Of a stretch of DNA of 57,251 nt, positions 1 through 8,163 are shown piece by piece (positions within the stretch are counted from its first letter, which is position 1; each line of letters opens with the position of its first letter). Below the pieces are notes generated by a model, which saw nothing but the letters and a program-made list of their open reading frames with translations, ran no database searches and had not been told where the DNA came from. The position numbers and the translations under genes are program-made. This stretch comes from Shewanella profunda (GTDB taxonomy: Bacteria > Pseudomonadota > Gammaproteobacteria > Enterobacterales > Shewanellaceae): the NCBI RefSeq assembly GCF_023283765.1, contig NZ_JAKILG010000030.1:1-57251 (forward strand), read 5' to 3'.

Positions 1-62
1 AAATGAAGCAATAACATACCCTAAAAAACCGAACACAATTAATGATGTAACAGGTAATACCG

Positions 63-170
63 GCCTTTGCAAATGCTGAGAGAGTATAAGGAGTTATAAC
101 TCCGAAGGGACAATAAGCAGCAAAGGCGCGGTTCTCATTAAGGCCAGAGAGCAAAGATTCTCACAAACAG
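63..170 (+). ncRNA. Candidate structured RNA, possibly a divergent glycine-riboswitch-like aptamer
   Basis: A perfect 8-bp stem pairs 63-70 with 120-127, extended by TGCT (74-77) with AGCA (116-119). Inside, GAGAGAG is followed by a small hairpin (TATAA/TTATA) and CTCCGAAGGGACAA, which is close to the glycine aptamer core CRCCGAAGGRGCAA. Downstream TTCTCA and AAGGCCAGAG (about 132-149) also resemble conserved glycine-aptamer blocks. Several core positions differ and the next gene, modF-like, starts only at 357 and has no glycine link. Both class and strand are therefore uncertain. Bases 171-356 hold no gene I can support. Confidence 0.4.
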
Positions 171-356
171 GTCGGATATACGTACGCAGTATTACTTTCT
201 GTTACTCATACAGTGGTTGATCTGTTCGAGGTGTCCATATATGTTCTTGCAGTGATTGGGCGCTCTTTTATGTAATACAAAGCTAGTGCCCTAGTTATAA
301 AACTCTTAATTCAATGGCATAGTCAGTTTTATAACGTCATAAACAGAGGAAGATTG

Positions 357-1850
357 ATGGGTGATGTCGCGCTGAACGAAGGCAAAGGTATTGGTATTGA
401 GCAGTTGCGTTACGGGCGCGGTAATGATGTGCTGGTGGTTGATGCATGGCAATTACGCTCGATGGAACACTGGGCTATTTTTGCGACCGATAGCTACTCT
501 GGCTCACTTCTTGGGCGGATATTATCGGGGGATATTAAACCGGACGAGGGGATTATTACTGGTTTACCGCAGCGTATTGGTTGGGTTTCCCTTGGGTTAC
601 AGCAAGCATTGTTAGAGCGAGAATTAGAAAAAGATGAGCTTGATTATGGTTCTAGTGTCGAGTCTTTAGTGCTGGAATGTTGCCAGAGTGCCCAACAATT
701 AGAGCCATTATTACAACAGGTGGGGCTAGAACATTTACGTCTGCGAGGTTTTCGGCAGTTATCAACCGGCGAAACTCGGCGGGTGATGTTAGCGCGTGCT
801 CTGGCAATGCAGCCGCAATTGCTGATCCTAGATGATCCCTATGCAGGTTTAGATAGCGAGCATCAGACGAGTCTGTCACAACTGCTTAGTGAAGTGGAAA
901 AGTGCAGCCAGTTACTTATTATTACCTCTCGCCAAGAGGAACTGCCACCGTGCATTAGCCATGTGGCGCTGTTTAATACTGAAATGCTTAAATCTGGACT
1001 GAGCGTACATAAGTTGAGTTCACCTATGTCCATCGACGAGTGGCACAACCATCCCGTTATGGCACAGCTTAATGCATTATCGGCGCACCGAAGTGATGAG
1101 CTATTGACATTAATGGTGCGCCAACGCCATAGCGCAGAGGCATTTGATCCTTTAGTCGAAATTAAAAATGGCAAAGTGGAATATGTGAGTGGACTGATTT
1201 TTTCTGCTGTTAACTGGCGTATCGAGGCAGGACAACATTGGCAAGTTCGTGGTCCTAATGGTTGCGGTAAAAGTACTTTACTGGGGTTAATTTTAGGAGA
1301 CCATCCCCAGTGCTATAGCAACGACATTACGCTATTTGGTCGTCCCCGAGGGAGTGGTGAAAGTATTTGGGAGATTAAACAAAGAATTGGTGTTGTTTCT
1401 TCCGCGCTGCATTTACAGTATCGAGTGAGTTGCTCAGCCCTCGATGTGCTAATTTCAGGTTTTTTTGACTCCATTGGCCTATACCATAAACCCACTAAGC
1501 CTCAACTTGATCTTGCTAAAGAATGGTTAGCCATTCTGCATATGAGTGAGTTAGCTAACACCAGCTTTAAGCAGCTCGATTATGGCCAGCAGCGATTATT
1601 GTTGATTGGTCGAGCGTTAATTAAAAAGCCCTTATTGCTAATTCTTGATGAGCCGTATCAAGGCTTAGATTTTATCAATCGAACCCTGGTCATGCGGGCG
1701 CTAGAGATGATTGCTCACCATCATCTGAGTCAGCTTTTGTATGTGTCCCATCATAGGGAAGATGCCCTGCCATCAATCAAACACTTTGTTGATTTTATTA
1801 AGCAAGGTGATGGTTATTCGGTGCAAATAACTCACTCCGTTTTCGGCTAA
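357..1850 (+). CDS. modF: ModF/PhrA-like protein with two ABC ATPase domains
   Basis: The protein has two ABC nucleotide-binding domains in one chain and no membrane segments, like ModF (PhrA), a cytoplasmic ATPase usually linked to molybdate genes whose exact role is unclear. The second half has a complete Walker A (GPNGCGKST), signature (LDYGQQR) and Walker B (LLILDEP). The first half keeps a signature (LSTGETRR) and Walker B-like LLILDDP, but its Walker A position reads TDSYSGSLL, without the GKS/T core, so this site may not bind ATP normally. About 497 residues is normal for the family. I chose the ATG at 357, behind AGAGGAAG, over an in-frame TTG at 354. Mod transport genes are not adjacent. 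Confidence 0.85.
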   Translation: MGDVALNEGKGIGIEQLRYGRGNDVLVVDAWQLRSMEHWAIFATDSYSGSLLGRILSGDIKPDEGIITGLPQRIGWVSLGLQQALLERELEKDELDYGSSVESLVLECCQSAQQLEPLLQQVGLEHLRLRGFRQLSTGETRRVMLARALAMQPQLLILDDPYAGLDSEHQTSLSQLLSEVEKCSQLLIITSRQEELPPCISHVALFNTEMLKSGLSVHKLSSPMSIDEWHNHPVMAQLNALSAHRSDELLTLMVRQRHSAEAFDPLVEIKNGKVEYVSGLIFSAVNWRIEAGQHWQVRGPNGCGKSTLLGLILGDHPQCYSNDITLFGRPRGSGESIWEIKQRIGVVSSALHLQYRVSCSALDVLISGFFDSIGLYHKPTKPQLDLAKEWLAILHMSELANTSFKQLDYGQQRLLLIGRALIKKPLLLILDEPYQGLDFINRTLVMRALEMIAHHHLSQLLYVSHHREDALPSIKHFVDFIKQGDGYSVQITHSVFG

Positions 1851-2051
1851 CCTTCAAGCAACTGATCATTTTAGCCTTAGCGGGAGATAGACCTTTATAG
1901 ATTTGATCTAGAGTGGTGTGAGCTACAACAAGGTTTTTGATCCCAAGGTAGGGAATAATAGTTTATGGCGTATGCCAAAAACACTTTGCAGTTTCTGTAA
2001 AGTATTATCAAAAACGAGTTATTAACTGATGCTGTTTAGGTGATTCTCTTT

Positions 2052-2348
2052 ATGGCAAGACCCAAAAAATGCCGCCAACTATCGAGTTGTGTGCCCTGTA
2101 GCTTGTTTAAGCCCAATGGCATTCCTGCGGTAGAGTTAACCCACATTCAGTTAGAAGCCGATGAATTTGAGGCATTGGAACTAGGGGATGTACAAAGATT
2201 AAGCCAGCTCGATGCTGCAGCTTTAATGGGGATTTCTCGGCAAACCTTTGGGTATTTACTCGCCAGTGCCCGCAAAAAGGTGGCAACAGCGATTACACAG
2301 GGCCAAGTTTTGAGATTACCAAGCCAAGCAGACAAGGATTTATCATGA
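2052..2348 (+). CDS. DUF134/UPF0251 family putative DNA-binding protein
   Basis: A protein of about 98 residues beginning MARPKKCR, with the N-terminal Cys-containing segment and a sigma-region-4-like helix-turn-helix (AALMGISRQTFGYLL) typical of DUF134. Members are thought to be small regulators, often beside genes for NifX/NifB-type proteins; no target is proven. A GTG at 2040 is in frame, but the ATG at 2052 gives the usual family N-terminus. The stop overlaps the next start by 4 bases (ATGA), so the two genes are almost certainly translationally coupled. Confidence 0.8.
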   Translation: MARPKKCRQLSSCVPCSLFKPNGIPAVELTHIQLEADEFEALELGDVQRLSQLDAAALMGISRQTFGYLLASARKKVATAITQGQVLRLPSQADKDLS

Positions 2349-2857
2349 TTATTGCTATGCCTATGAGCCGTGAGCGACTCGCTGCCCATTTTACTAAAGC
2401 TCAACAGATAGGCTTTTTTGATGAGCACCATCAACTGATTTCCTTAGTTGATAATCCCGCACTAGATGGCGACTGCAGTGCTAAAAAAGCGCTACTTAAT
2501 CTCATTATTCAACAAAAAACCAATATTGTTATTGTGCAGCATATTGGTGAGCGTATGTTGGGTAAATTATTAGATTCTGGGATCAGTGTGAGTAAAGGTG
2601 AAGCGAATCAAACGGTCGCAACTTTATTGGCAAAAAGTACCGATCTTAATCTAAGACTGACGGATGCATCCCAAGGGCGAGCATCGCTCAAGCATGCTGC
2701 TAAGGGTGGATGCTGTCATGCTAATGACGGTTGTGGTTGTAGCGGTAAAGCAAAGGCCACACCTAGCTCCACGCACCTTATTGGAACACCTGCAGCACAG
2801 GTGAAACTTGATAAGTCAGTGCATTATGCTGGGTTTAGACCAGTGGGAAATAAATGA
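2345..2857 (+). CDS. NifX/NifB-type dinitrogenase iron-molybdenum cofactor domain protein with Cys-rich tail
   Basis: The first 120 or so residues match the small alpha/beta domain of NifX, NafY and the NifB C-terminus, which binds metal-cofactor precursors: MIIAMPMS start, AAHFTKAQQIGFF, and NIVIVQHIGERM followed by LLDSGISV. Near residues 121-134 is a cluster rich in Cys and His (GGCCHANDGCGCSG), which could bind metal or an Fe-S cluster. No nitrogenase genes are present, so a role in metal handling is more likely than N2 fixation, but this is inference. The gene is co-transcribed with the DUF134 gene through a 4-base overlap. Confidence 0.75.
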   Translation: MIIAMPMSRERLAAHFTKAQQIGFFDEHHQLISLVDNPALDGDCSAKKALLNLIIQQKTNIVIVQHIGERMLGKLLDSGISVSKGEANQTVATLLAKSTDLNLRLTDASQGRASLKHAAKGGCCHANDGCGCSGKAKATPSSTHLIGTPAAQVKLDKSVHYAGFRPVGNK

Positions 2858-2876
2858 ACGCAGCTTTTTATGTAGG

Positions 2877-3224
2877 TTATTCTTTGGCGATTAAAGCATA
2901 GGGGCGGGCAATCGCCCCTCTAATATCTGCCAATGAAAACACCTTAGAAAACCGCCCAAAGGTTTTACCATAAAACACACACTCCACTACAGGTAGGGAA
3001 AATACATTGTGGCTCGCGGCTATCTCTGCTTGAGCCTCGCAATCAATATAGGCCATACGCATCAACGGGAATTCTTGCGCTAACATGGCGACGATTTGCG
3101 GTTTTAAAGCCTGACATATGCCACAACTTGGCGCACCAAATAATAACAACACGGCGGCATGTTGCTTAAGCAGTACGTCGAGTTGCTCTGGCGCTTTAAT
3201 GTGATGGATTGCGGCTGTGGGCAT
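2877..3224 (-). CDS. Thioredoxin-family protein
   Basis: A 115-residue single-domain thioredoxin fold with active site CGIC (in GAPSCGICQALKP) and a cis-proline segment (FSLPVVE). No signal peptide is visible, so it should be cytoplasmic. The dipeptide between the cysteines is GI rather than the classic GP, so this is a divergent thioredoxin and not TrxA. It lies downstream of, and on the same strand as, the cold-shock-domain gene, 46 bp away, so they may be co-transcribed. Confidence 0.75.
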   Translation of the reverse strand: MPTAAIHHIKAPEQLDVLLKQHAAVLLLFGAPSCGICQALKPQIVAMLAQEFPLMRMAYIDCEAQAEIAASHNVFSLPVVECVFYGKTFGRFSKVFSLADIRGAIARPYALIAKE

Positions 3225-3270
3225 GGTTTGTCTTCGCTAATACCTGTTAAAAATAAAGATAATCATGGGA

Positions 3271-3912
3271 TTAACTACACCACTGTCGCTCGCAGGGGAT
3301 GCCATCGTTGTCGCCATCCATTTGTGTATTCGGGCAGTGATTAATGTAAAAAGTCGCTTCGGCGCAGGAGCGCATATGGCTGCAATGGGTTTTGCCCGTT
3401 TCACATTGGAATTGGGGTGTTGCTTGTATCTTTTCCTGATAAACGGGGCGCTGTTCAATCTCATCATTGGTGAGTACTGGAGCTTCATTTACGATAGGAG
3501 CTTCATTAAATGCTTGGTATTTTTTAAAGCCAAAAACACCTATCGCTATGATAATCAGCAGCGGGACTATTGTATTAACCGCGGATGTTCGTGAGCTATG
3601 TTGATGGGGTTTATCTTTATTAAAGCTATCGCGGGAATGAGGGCGTGACTTTTGGCGTGGCTCTTGATGTGAGATTGGGCTTGCGGCAAGAACGGCTACC
3701 CCTTCAATCGAGGCAATAACGGCTTTTCTCTTACCGTCATTTTGTACTTCCATTTGGTACAAAATGCTGTCGCCCACTTTCGGTTTTCTCGCCATCTTTT
3801 TTAACACTGAAATATGGATAAACACATTTTGGTCAGTGTTTTTATCGGGCTGAATAAAGCCAAATCCCTTTTCATCGTTCCAGCGTACCAGCACGCCTCT
3901 ATCCATAAGCAT
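3271..3912 (-). CDS. Cold-shock domain, transmembrane segment and excalibur domain fusion protein
   Basis: Residues 1-70 form a cold-shock OB fold with the RNA-binding motifs KGFGFI and VFIHIS. A basic, Ser/His-rich linker follows, then one hydrophobic segment around residues 112-131 (VPLLIIIAIGVFGF). The end, about residues 168-213, is an excalibur-type domain with conserved cysteines and the Asp-rich metal loop DGDNDGIPCE. The order suggests an inner-membrane protein with a cytoplasmic nucleic-acid-binding head and an outward excalibur domain. Proteins pairing a CSD with membrane and excalibur parts occur in Shewanella-like genomes, but the function is unknown. The start follows AAGGA; a second ATG two codons on is also possible. 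Confidence 0.8.
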   Translation of the reverse strand: MLMDRGVLVRWNDEKGFGFIQPDKNTDQNVFIHISVLKKMARKPKVGDSILYQMEVQNDGKRKAVIASIEGVAVLAASPISHQEPRQKSRPHSRDSFNKDKPHQHSSRTSAVNTIVPLLIIIAIGVFGFKKYQAFNEAPIVNEAPVLTNDEIEQRPVYQEKIQATPQFQCETGKTHCSHMRSCAEATFYINHCPNTQMDGDNDGIPCERQWCS

Positions 3913-4124
3913 TTTCTATGTCCTTAATGTATGCCGTTTTGCAGATATAGCCAATCTTAGGCTAATAAGTCAGCGATTCGATAGTGGCTGCTAAGTTACT
4001 CAAGCATAGTAGGTTTTGCAATTTTTTATCTTAGATTTGCCTATCTATAAGTCATTCGCTTTGGGTGTATGACCGCGGGGCGACTTGTGTTGTGTGCGGC
4101 AGAGATTGCATTTTTATAAATTCA

Positions 4125-4144
4125 ATACAAACAATGGATTGTAT
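4125..4144. promoter_or_regulatory. Inverted repeat, possible PadR operator
   Basis: ATACAA and TTGTAT flank an 8-base spacer about 120 bp before the PadR gene. A second inverted repeat, CTGTG-N5-CACAG, lies at 4216-4230, close to the start codon. PadR regulators commonly repress their own operon through palindromes of this sort. No clear -35/-10 pair was recognised. Confidence 0.35.
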
Positions 4145-4265
4145 CTATTTCAAACAAATCGAGTAAAAAGTGTGCATTAAATCTTGCATTATTACTGTGC
4201 GATGCATAGTATTTGCTGTGTAGCGCACAGTGTGTGTGACACAGTGTTAAGGATAGGAATGGACC

Positions 4266-4664
4266 ATGACAAGTTCACAGCTAGTCAAAATGCGACTCGA
4301 GTTGCGCCGTGGGGTATTAGTGTTGGCGGTACTGGGATTATTAAAACAACCCCACTACGGCTATTCCCTGCGTAAACAGTTGCAGCAAGGCGGTATCGAT
4401 ATTGACGAAGGGACCTTATATCCCTTAGTGCGCCGCCTAGCCGATCAAGGATTGTTGGAGAGTGAGTGGCGACAGGCCGAAGGGCGTGAGCGTCGTTATT
4501 ACCAATTGTCATTATTGGGGGCTGAGTTGCTCAGTCAACTGACCGATGAATGGCAGCAACTTAATGGCGCCTTGGCTTTTTTGTTGGAGCAAAGCGCTGA
4601 CACCAATAGTGCTGATATCAACAGTTCTGATAAGAGCTCGGATATAAGTGCAGAGGAGGTTTGA
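4266..4664 (+). CDS. PadR-family transcriptional regulator
   Basis: A 132-residue protein with the PadR winged helix over residues 10-100: LLKQPHYGYSLRKQLQQ, then GTLYPLVRRLADQGLLES and the wing GRERRYYQLS. The last 25 residues are Asp/Ser-rich and probably disordered. The gene is immediately followed, 1 base apart, by a HAAS/DUF1700-type membrane protein, the usual partner of this PadR subfamily. The pair probably senses an envelope or small-molecule signal; the ligand is unknown. The start is the ATG behind AAGGATAGGA. Confidence 0.85.
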   Translation: MTSSQLVKMRLELRRGVLVLAVLGLLKQPHYGYSLRKQLQQGGIDIDEGTLYPLVRRLADQGLLESEWRQAEGRERRYYQLSLLGAELLSQLTDEWQQLNGALAFLLEQSADTNSADINSSDKSSDISAEEV

Positions 4665-4665
4665 T

Positions 4666-5613
4666 ATGGAATTAGTCGACCGTTATATCGCCGCGGTGCA
4701 GCGAGAATTGCCCGAAAATAAGCGCCAAGAAATTGGTCGTGAGTTGAAAGCCAATATTTGTGATCAACTGGACGCACTGTCTGAGCAGGGCAAATTGACC
4801 GAAGCGCAGACTGCTGAGGTGCTAAAGACAATGGGTCACCCACGCAAGGTTGCTCAGCAGTTTTCACCCTCAGCACCTATTGTTGCCATTGAGGATATCC
4901 CACTGTTAAAGCATACGCTTTTTATGGTGCTAGGCGTGTTGTTTGTGCTGCAAGTTGTCGGTGGAACCATGCAGTGGCTGGGGACTGCAGAGTCTAGTCT
5001 CGTCGGTTTTTTACACTATATTGCCGCGGGATTTATTGAAGATGCCAGCTTCGCTTTTACGGCTATCGTGCTGTCTTTTTGGTTGGTTTCGATGCAAGGA
5101 AAGACTGTGTCTGGTCGCCATTGTCAAAAATGGCAGCCACAAAATTTGCCTAAGGTTGGCCCTGCTTGGGAGCATATAAGTTTAAGTGATGTATTCACCG
5201 ACCTTGCGACTTATTTATTTTTGCTATTAGTGATTTGGTCCTCGGTGTGGATGAGTAATGAACAATTGAGCACACCAACGGTGATGTTCAGTGCCAATGC
5301 TCAGCAATTACTCCAGTGGTTTACTCCAATTATTGTGCTTTCAGTATTTAATAGCTTATGGCAATTACGGCGTCGAGTATGGGCTGTTGAGTTATTAGTG
5401 GCAAATATTGGAATTAATGTTGCTTATGCACTGTTTTTATTGGTGCTTGCTTTTAGCTCTCCAATATTGCAAAGCACAAATGAGGGGGTGCAGAGCATAG
5501 CCACATTAGCCATGCTAGATAAAGGGTTGAGTTATTGCCTGATTATTGCGGCACTGTTTCCTAGCTATGAAAGTGTGCGCGATATCTTGCGATGCAGAAA
5601 ATTAGCTAAATAG
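4666..5613 (+). CDS. PadR-associated membrane protein with HAAS/DUF1700-like N-terminal domain
   Basis: The first 70 residues match the cytoplasmic helical domain found next to PadR genes: VDRYIAAVQRELPENKRQEIGREL and TEAQTAEVLKTMGHPRKVAQQF. About six hydrophobic segments follow (near residues 78-100, 120-142, 175-195, 210-230, 243-265 and 280-300). The ATG at 4666 is chosen because it has GAGGAGG just upstream and gives the family N-terminus; an ATG 18 bases earlier would overlap the PadR gene. It is probably an inner-membrane partner of the regulator. The molecular role is unknown. Confidence 0.75.
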   Translation: MELVDRYIAAVQRELPENKRQEIGRELKANICDQLDALSEQGKLTEAQTAEVLKTMGHPRKVAQQFSPSAPIVAIEDIPLLKHTLFMVLGVLFVLQVVGGTMQWLGTAESSLVGFLHYIAAGFIEDASFAFTAIVLSFWLVSMQGKTVSGRHCQKWQPQNLPKVGPAWEHISLSDVFTDLATYLFLLLVIWSSVWMSNEQLSTPTVMFSANAQQLLQWFTPIIVLSVFNSLWQLRRRVWAVELLVANIGINVAYALFLLVLAFSSPILQSTNEGVQSIATLAMLDKGLSYCLIIAALFPSYESVRDILRCRKLAK

Positions 5614-5721
5614 CGGTTCTGAACACTTAAGCTGACCTCAAGCGCAGACATGTATCGCCGCTTAATGGATCGCAGTATTGCCATTTATGGCGCGAAGGGG
5701 TTGCTTATAGGCATTCAATCT

Positions 5722-5759
5722 CAACCCCTATTTTGTGTCCCATAAAATAGGGGTTGTTT
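5722..5759. terminator. 13-bp hairpin terminator
   Basis: CAACCCCTATTTT and AAAATAGGGGTTG pair perfectly around a 9-base loop, followed by TTTG. It probably ends the PadR operon. Confidence 0.6.
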
Positions 5760-5760
5760 G

Positions 5761-5807
5761 TGGACAAATTGTCCATTTGATAAAAAATAATGTGCGACAT
5801 GGCACAT
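5761..5807. promoter_or_regulatory. Two palindromes upstream of the TonB-dependent receptor gene
   Basis: TGGACAA-A-TTGTCCA (5761-5775) is a perfect 7+1+7 palindrome. ATGTGC-N6-GCACAT (5790-5807) is a second inverted repeat 14 bp on. Both lie 125-170 bp before the receptor start, where operators would be expected. I do not recognise the regulators. Confidence 0.4.
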
Positions 5808-5931
5808 AAAAATGGCAAATTATTGTCACTATTTCGTTGTCCGAGTGTAAAAGTTTGATTTAGCGCAGTGTTTACTTTGTAAGCAAAGCGTTAGATCGGT
5901 GCCAACTATCATCAGCATTGGGATATGAAAG

Positions 5932-7968
5932 ATGAAATTGGCAGTGTATTTTTTACCGTTTTTGGGGTTGTCCGGTACGGTTGTCGCGGATGATTTGGTT
6001 GATAATGTCGAGCGGCTTGAAGTTCGGGGCAGGCAAATAAATACCTTAGGGCATAGTACTTCTGCCTCGGAGGGGATTGTCGGCGCGGCGGAGATTGCGA
6101 GTCGGCCATTGCTACGAACGGGCGAGATTTTAGAATTTGTCCCAGGGATGATAGTTACCCAACATAGTGGTTCAGGCAAAGCAAATCAGTACTTTTTACG
6201 TGGTTTTAACTTAGACCATGGTACTGACTTTAATACCCGGGTCGAGGGTATGCCTGTCAATATGCGCACCCATGGTCATGGGCAAGGCTATACGGATCTT
6301 AACTTTGTGATCCCCGAACTTTTAGGGGAAATTCGTTATGCCAAAGGGGCTTATTATCCTGAGGTTGCCGACTTTTCTGGTGCGGGTGCCGCGCAGTTGA
6401 TGCTCGCGGATCAACTTGCTTATAGCCAAGTTGGCCTCACCTTGGGTGAGTATGGTTACCAACGCCTAATGGCAACCCAAGAAATAACCACGGGAGTGGG
6501 TCGTTTTATTCTTGGCGCTGAGTTACAAGCCTACGATGGCCCATGGAAGGATATCGATGAAGATGTCAGTAAAGTCAATGTGGTTGCCCGTTATTTGACT
6601 CGACTCGGTGGTGGCGATTTAAGCGTCACTGTGATGGCCTATGACAATAGCTGGAATTCGGCGGATCAGATCCCGGAACGAGCAGTGGAGTCTGGACTCA
6701 TCGATTTTTACGGCTCGTTAGATAAGGATGTGGGTGGCGATGCAAGCCGTTACAGTGTTTCAGCCAATTACGATGCGGGGGATTGGCAGGGAAATGTTTA
6801 TGCTATCCGCTCGACCATGGATTTATTTTCTAACTTTACGTATTTTTTAAACGATCCCGTTCACGGTGATGAATTTGAGCAAGTGGATGAACGCACCCTT
6901 TGGGGCGGTGATATTAAGCGTGATTGGCATACATCCTTAGGCGGAACTCAAATTAATTACAGCCTCGGTGGTGATATACGTTACGACGATATCGGTGCGG
7001 TGGGTTTATACAATACCCAGGCGCGGCAAAGGCTAAGTACGGTCAGGCTCGATGAAGTACAGGAGTTATCAAGCGGTCTATTTGGCAAGCTCGAGTGGCT
7101 ACCCGTAGAGCAATGGCGTTTTAATCTTGGGCTGCGTTATGACTATTTTGATGTTCAGGTTGATAGCGATAATCCCCTCAACAGTGGTGATGCCTCCGAT
7201 GGCATGCTGAGTCTCAAAGCGGGTGCTTCCTATTTATGGAGTGACAATCTTGAGCTATATGTGAATGCGGGCCAAGGATTGCACTCAAACGATGCTCGAG
7301 GAACAACCATTCAAGTCGATCCTGTTAGTGGAGATGAAGTCGATAAAGTCGATCTTTTAGTGCGCTCTAATGGCGGTGAGTTCGGTGTCAAATACTACGA
7401 TCGCGATTTTATTAACTTTTCTGCGGCAGTTTGGTATTTGCAATTGGATTCTGAGTTAGTCTTTGTTGGCGACGCAGGGAACACTGAACCTAGCCGAGCA
7501 TCTGAGCGTTACGGCGCTGAAATAACAGCATATTATTGGGTTAATGATGATATCAGTCTCGATATGGAATTAGCGTGGACCCATGCCCGATTTACTGAAA
7601 ATGAGTTTGATGAAGGTAAATACATCGATGGTGCTGTGCCTTTTGTCGGTAGTGCAGGGATAACCTATCGACCCGATGGTGGCCTGTATTCCAGTATTCG
7701 CATTCGATATCTGGGTGAGCGGGTGCTGGATAATTTTAATGAGCATAAGGCCGATGACACGACGTTAGTGAACCTTGCTTTGGGTTATAAGTTTGACCAC
7801 TTTGACACTAAACTTGAATTGTTAAACCTGTTTGATAGTCAGGACCATGATATCGATTATTTCTATGCTTCGCGCTTACCCGGTGAAGCGGTCGAAGGCA
7901 TCGAAGATCAGCATTATCATCCCGTTGAACCCCGTATGATTAGGGTGAGTGTGAGTTATCACTTCTAG
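5932..7968 (+). CDS. TonB-dependent outer-membrane receptor
   Basis: A 678-residue protein with a signal peptide (residues 1-19, ending VVADD), a plug domain (about 45-150: GEILEFVPGMIVTQHSGSG, FLRGFNLDHGTDF, VEGMPVNM) and a 22-strand-type barrel with many alternating aromatic segments. It ends in Phe (RVSVSYHF), the usual sorting signal for outer-membrane barrels. The TonB box may be near VERLEVRG. The substrate is not evident from sequence. Two alkaline phosphatases follow on the same strand, so uptake of a phosphorylated compound or a product of its hydrolysis is plausible but inferred. Confidence 0.85.
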   Translation: MKLAVYFLPFLGLSGTVVADDLVDNVERLEVRGRQINTLGHSTSASEGIVGAAEIASRPLLRTGEILEFVPGMIVTQHSGSGKANQYFLRGFNLDHGTDFNTRVEGMPVNMRTHGHGQGYTDLNFVIPELLGEIRYAKGAYYPEVADFSGAGAAQLMLADQLAYSQVGLTLGEYGYQRLMATQEITTGVGRFILGAELQAYDGPWKDIDEDVSKVNVVARYLTRLGGGDLSVTVMAYDNSWNSADQIPERAVESGLIDFYGSLDKDVGGDASRYSVSANYDAGDWQGNVYAIRSTMDLFSNFTYFLNDPVHGDEFEQVDERTLWGGDIKRDWHTSLGGTQINYSLGGDIRYDDIGAVGLYNTQARQRLSTVRLDEVQELSSGLFGKLEWLPVEQWRFNLGLRYDYFDVQVDSDNPLNSGDASDGMLSLKAGASYLWSDNLELYVNAGQGLHSNDARGTTIQVDPVSGDEVDKVDLLVRSNGGEFGVKYYDRDFINFSAAVWYLQLDSELVFVGDAGNTEPSRASERYGAEITAYYWVNDDISLDMELAWTHARFTENEFDEGKYIDGAVPFVGSAGITYRPDGGLYSSIRIRYLGERVLDNFNEHKADDTTLVNLALGYKFDHFDTKLELLNLFDSQDHDIDYFYASRLPGEAVEGIEDQHYHPVEPRMIRVSVSYHF

Positions 7969-7981
7969 CCTATATGCTTCA

Positions 7982-8023
7982 CTTGCTGAATTTAACCCCT
8001 CATTGGCGGTTAAATTCAGCAAG
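7982..8023. terminator. 16-bp inverted repeat after the receptor gene
   Basis: CTTGCTGAATTTAACC and GGTTAAATTCAGCAAG pair perfectly around a 10-base loop just after the receptor stop. No T-run follows, so it may be an mRNA-stabilising hairpin or a weak terminator. Confidence 0.5.
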
Positions 8024-8046
8024 ATATAATCGTCGTTGACGCAAAT

Positions 8047-8064
8047 CTGACATGTAACTGCAAT
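8047..8064 (+). promoter_or_regulatory. Pho-box-like site upstream of alkaline phosphatase
   Basis: CTGACAT-GTAA-CTGCAAT matches the PhoB box layout of two CTGTCAT-like 7-mers 4 bases apart, with 6/7 and 5/7 identities. It sits about 115 bp before the first phosphatase gene, which would fit phosphate-starvation control. Confidence 0.4.
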
Positions 8065-8163
8065 TAAATCGCCATTCAAATTACGCTCGATCGTCATATT
8101 AATACTTGAGAATCGTGGCGCCTCTACAGGGAATTCCCTCATACACTCAATAATAAATCGGTG

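Noticed and set aside
1..95. 5' end of a minus-strand membrane protein
   Set aside because: The reverse strand of 1-60 reads like a membrane helix (VTSLIVFGFLGYV), but a stop lies just upstream, no good start codon is present, and the frame leaves the window.
5799..5816. Sigma-54 promoter (TGGCAC..TGGCA)
   Set aside because: The GG-to-GC spacing is 12 instead of 10, so it does not fit a -24/-12 element.
5826..5846. Pho box before the TonB receptor
   Set aside because: TTGTCAC and TTGTCCG are 14 bases apart instead of 11, so the repeat phase is wrong.
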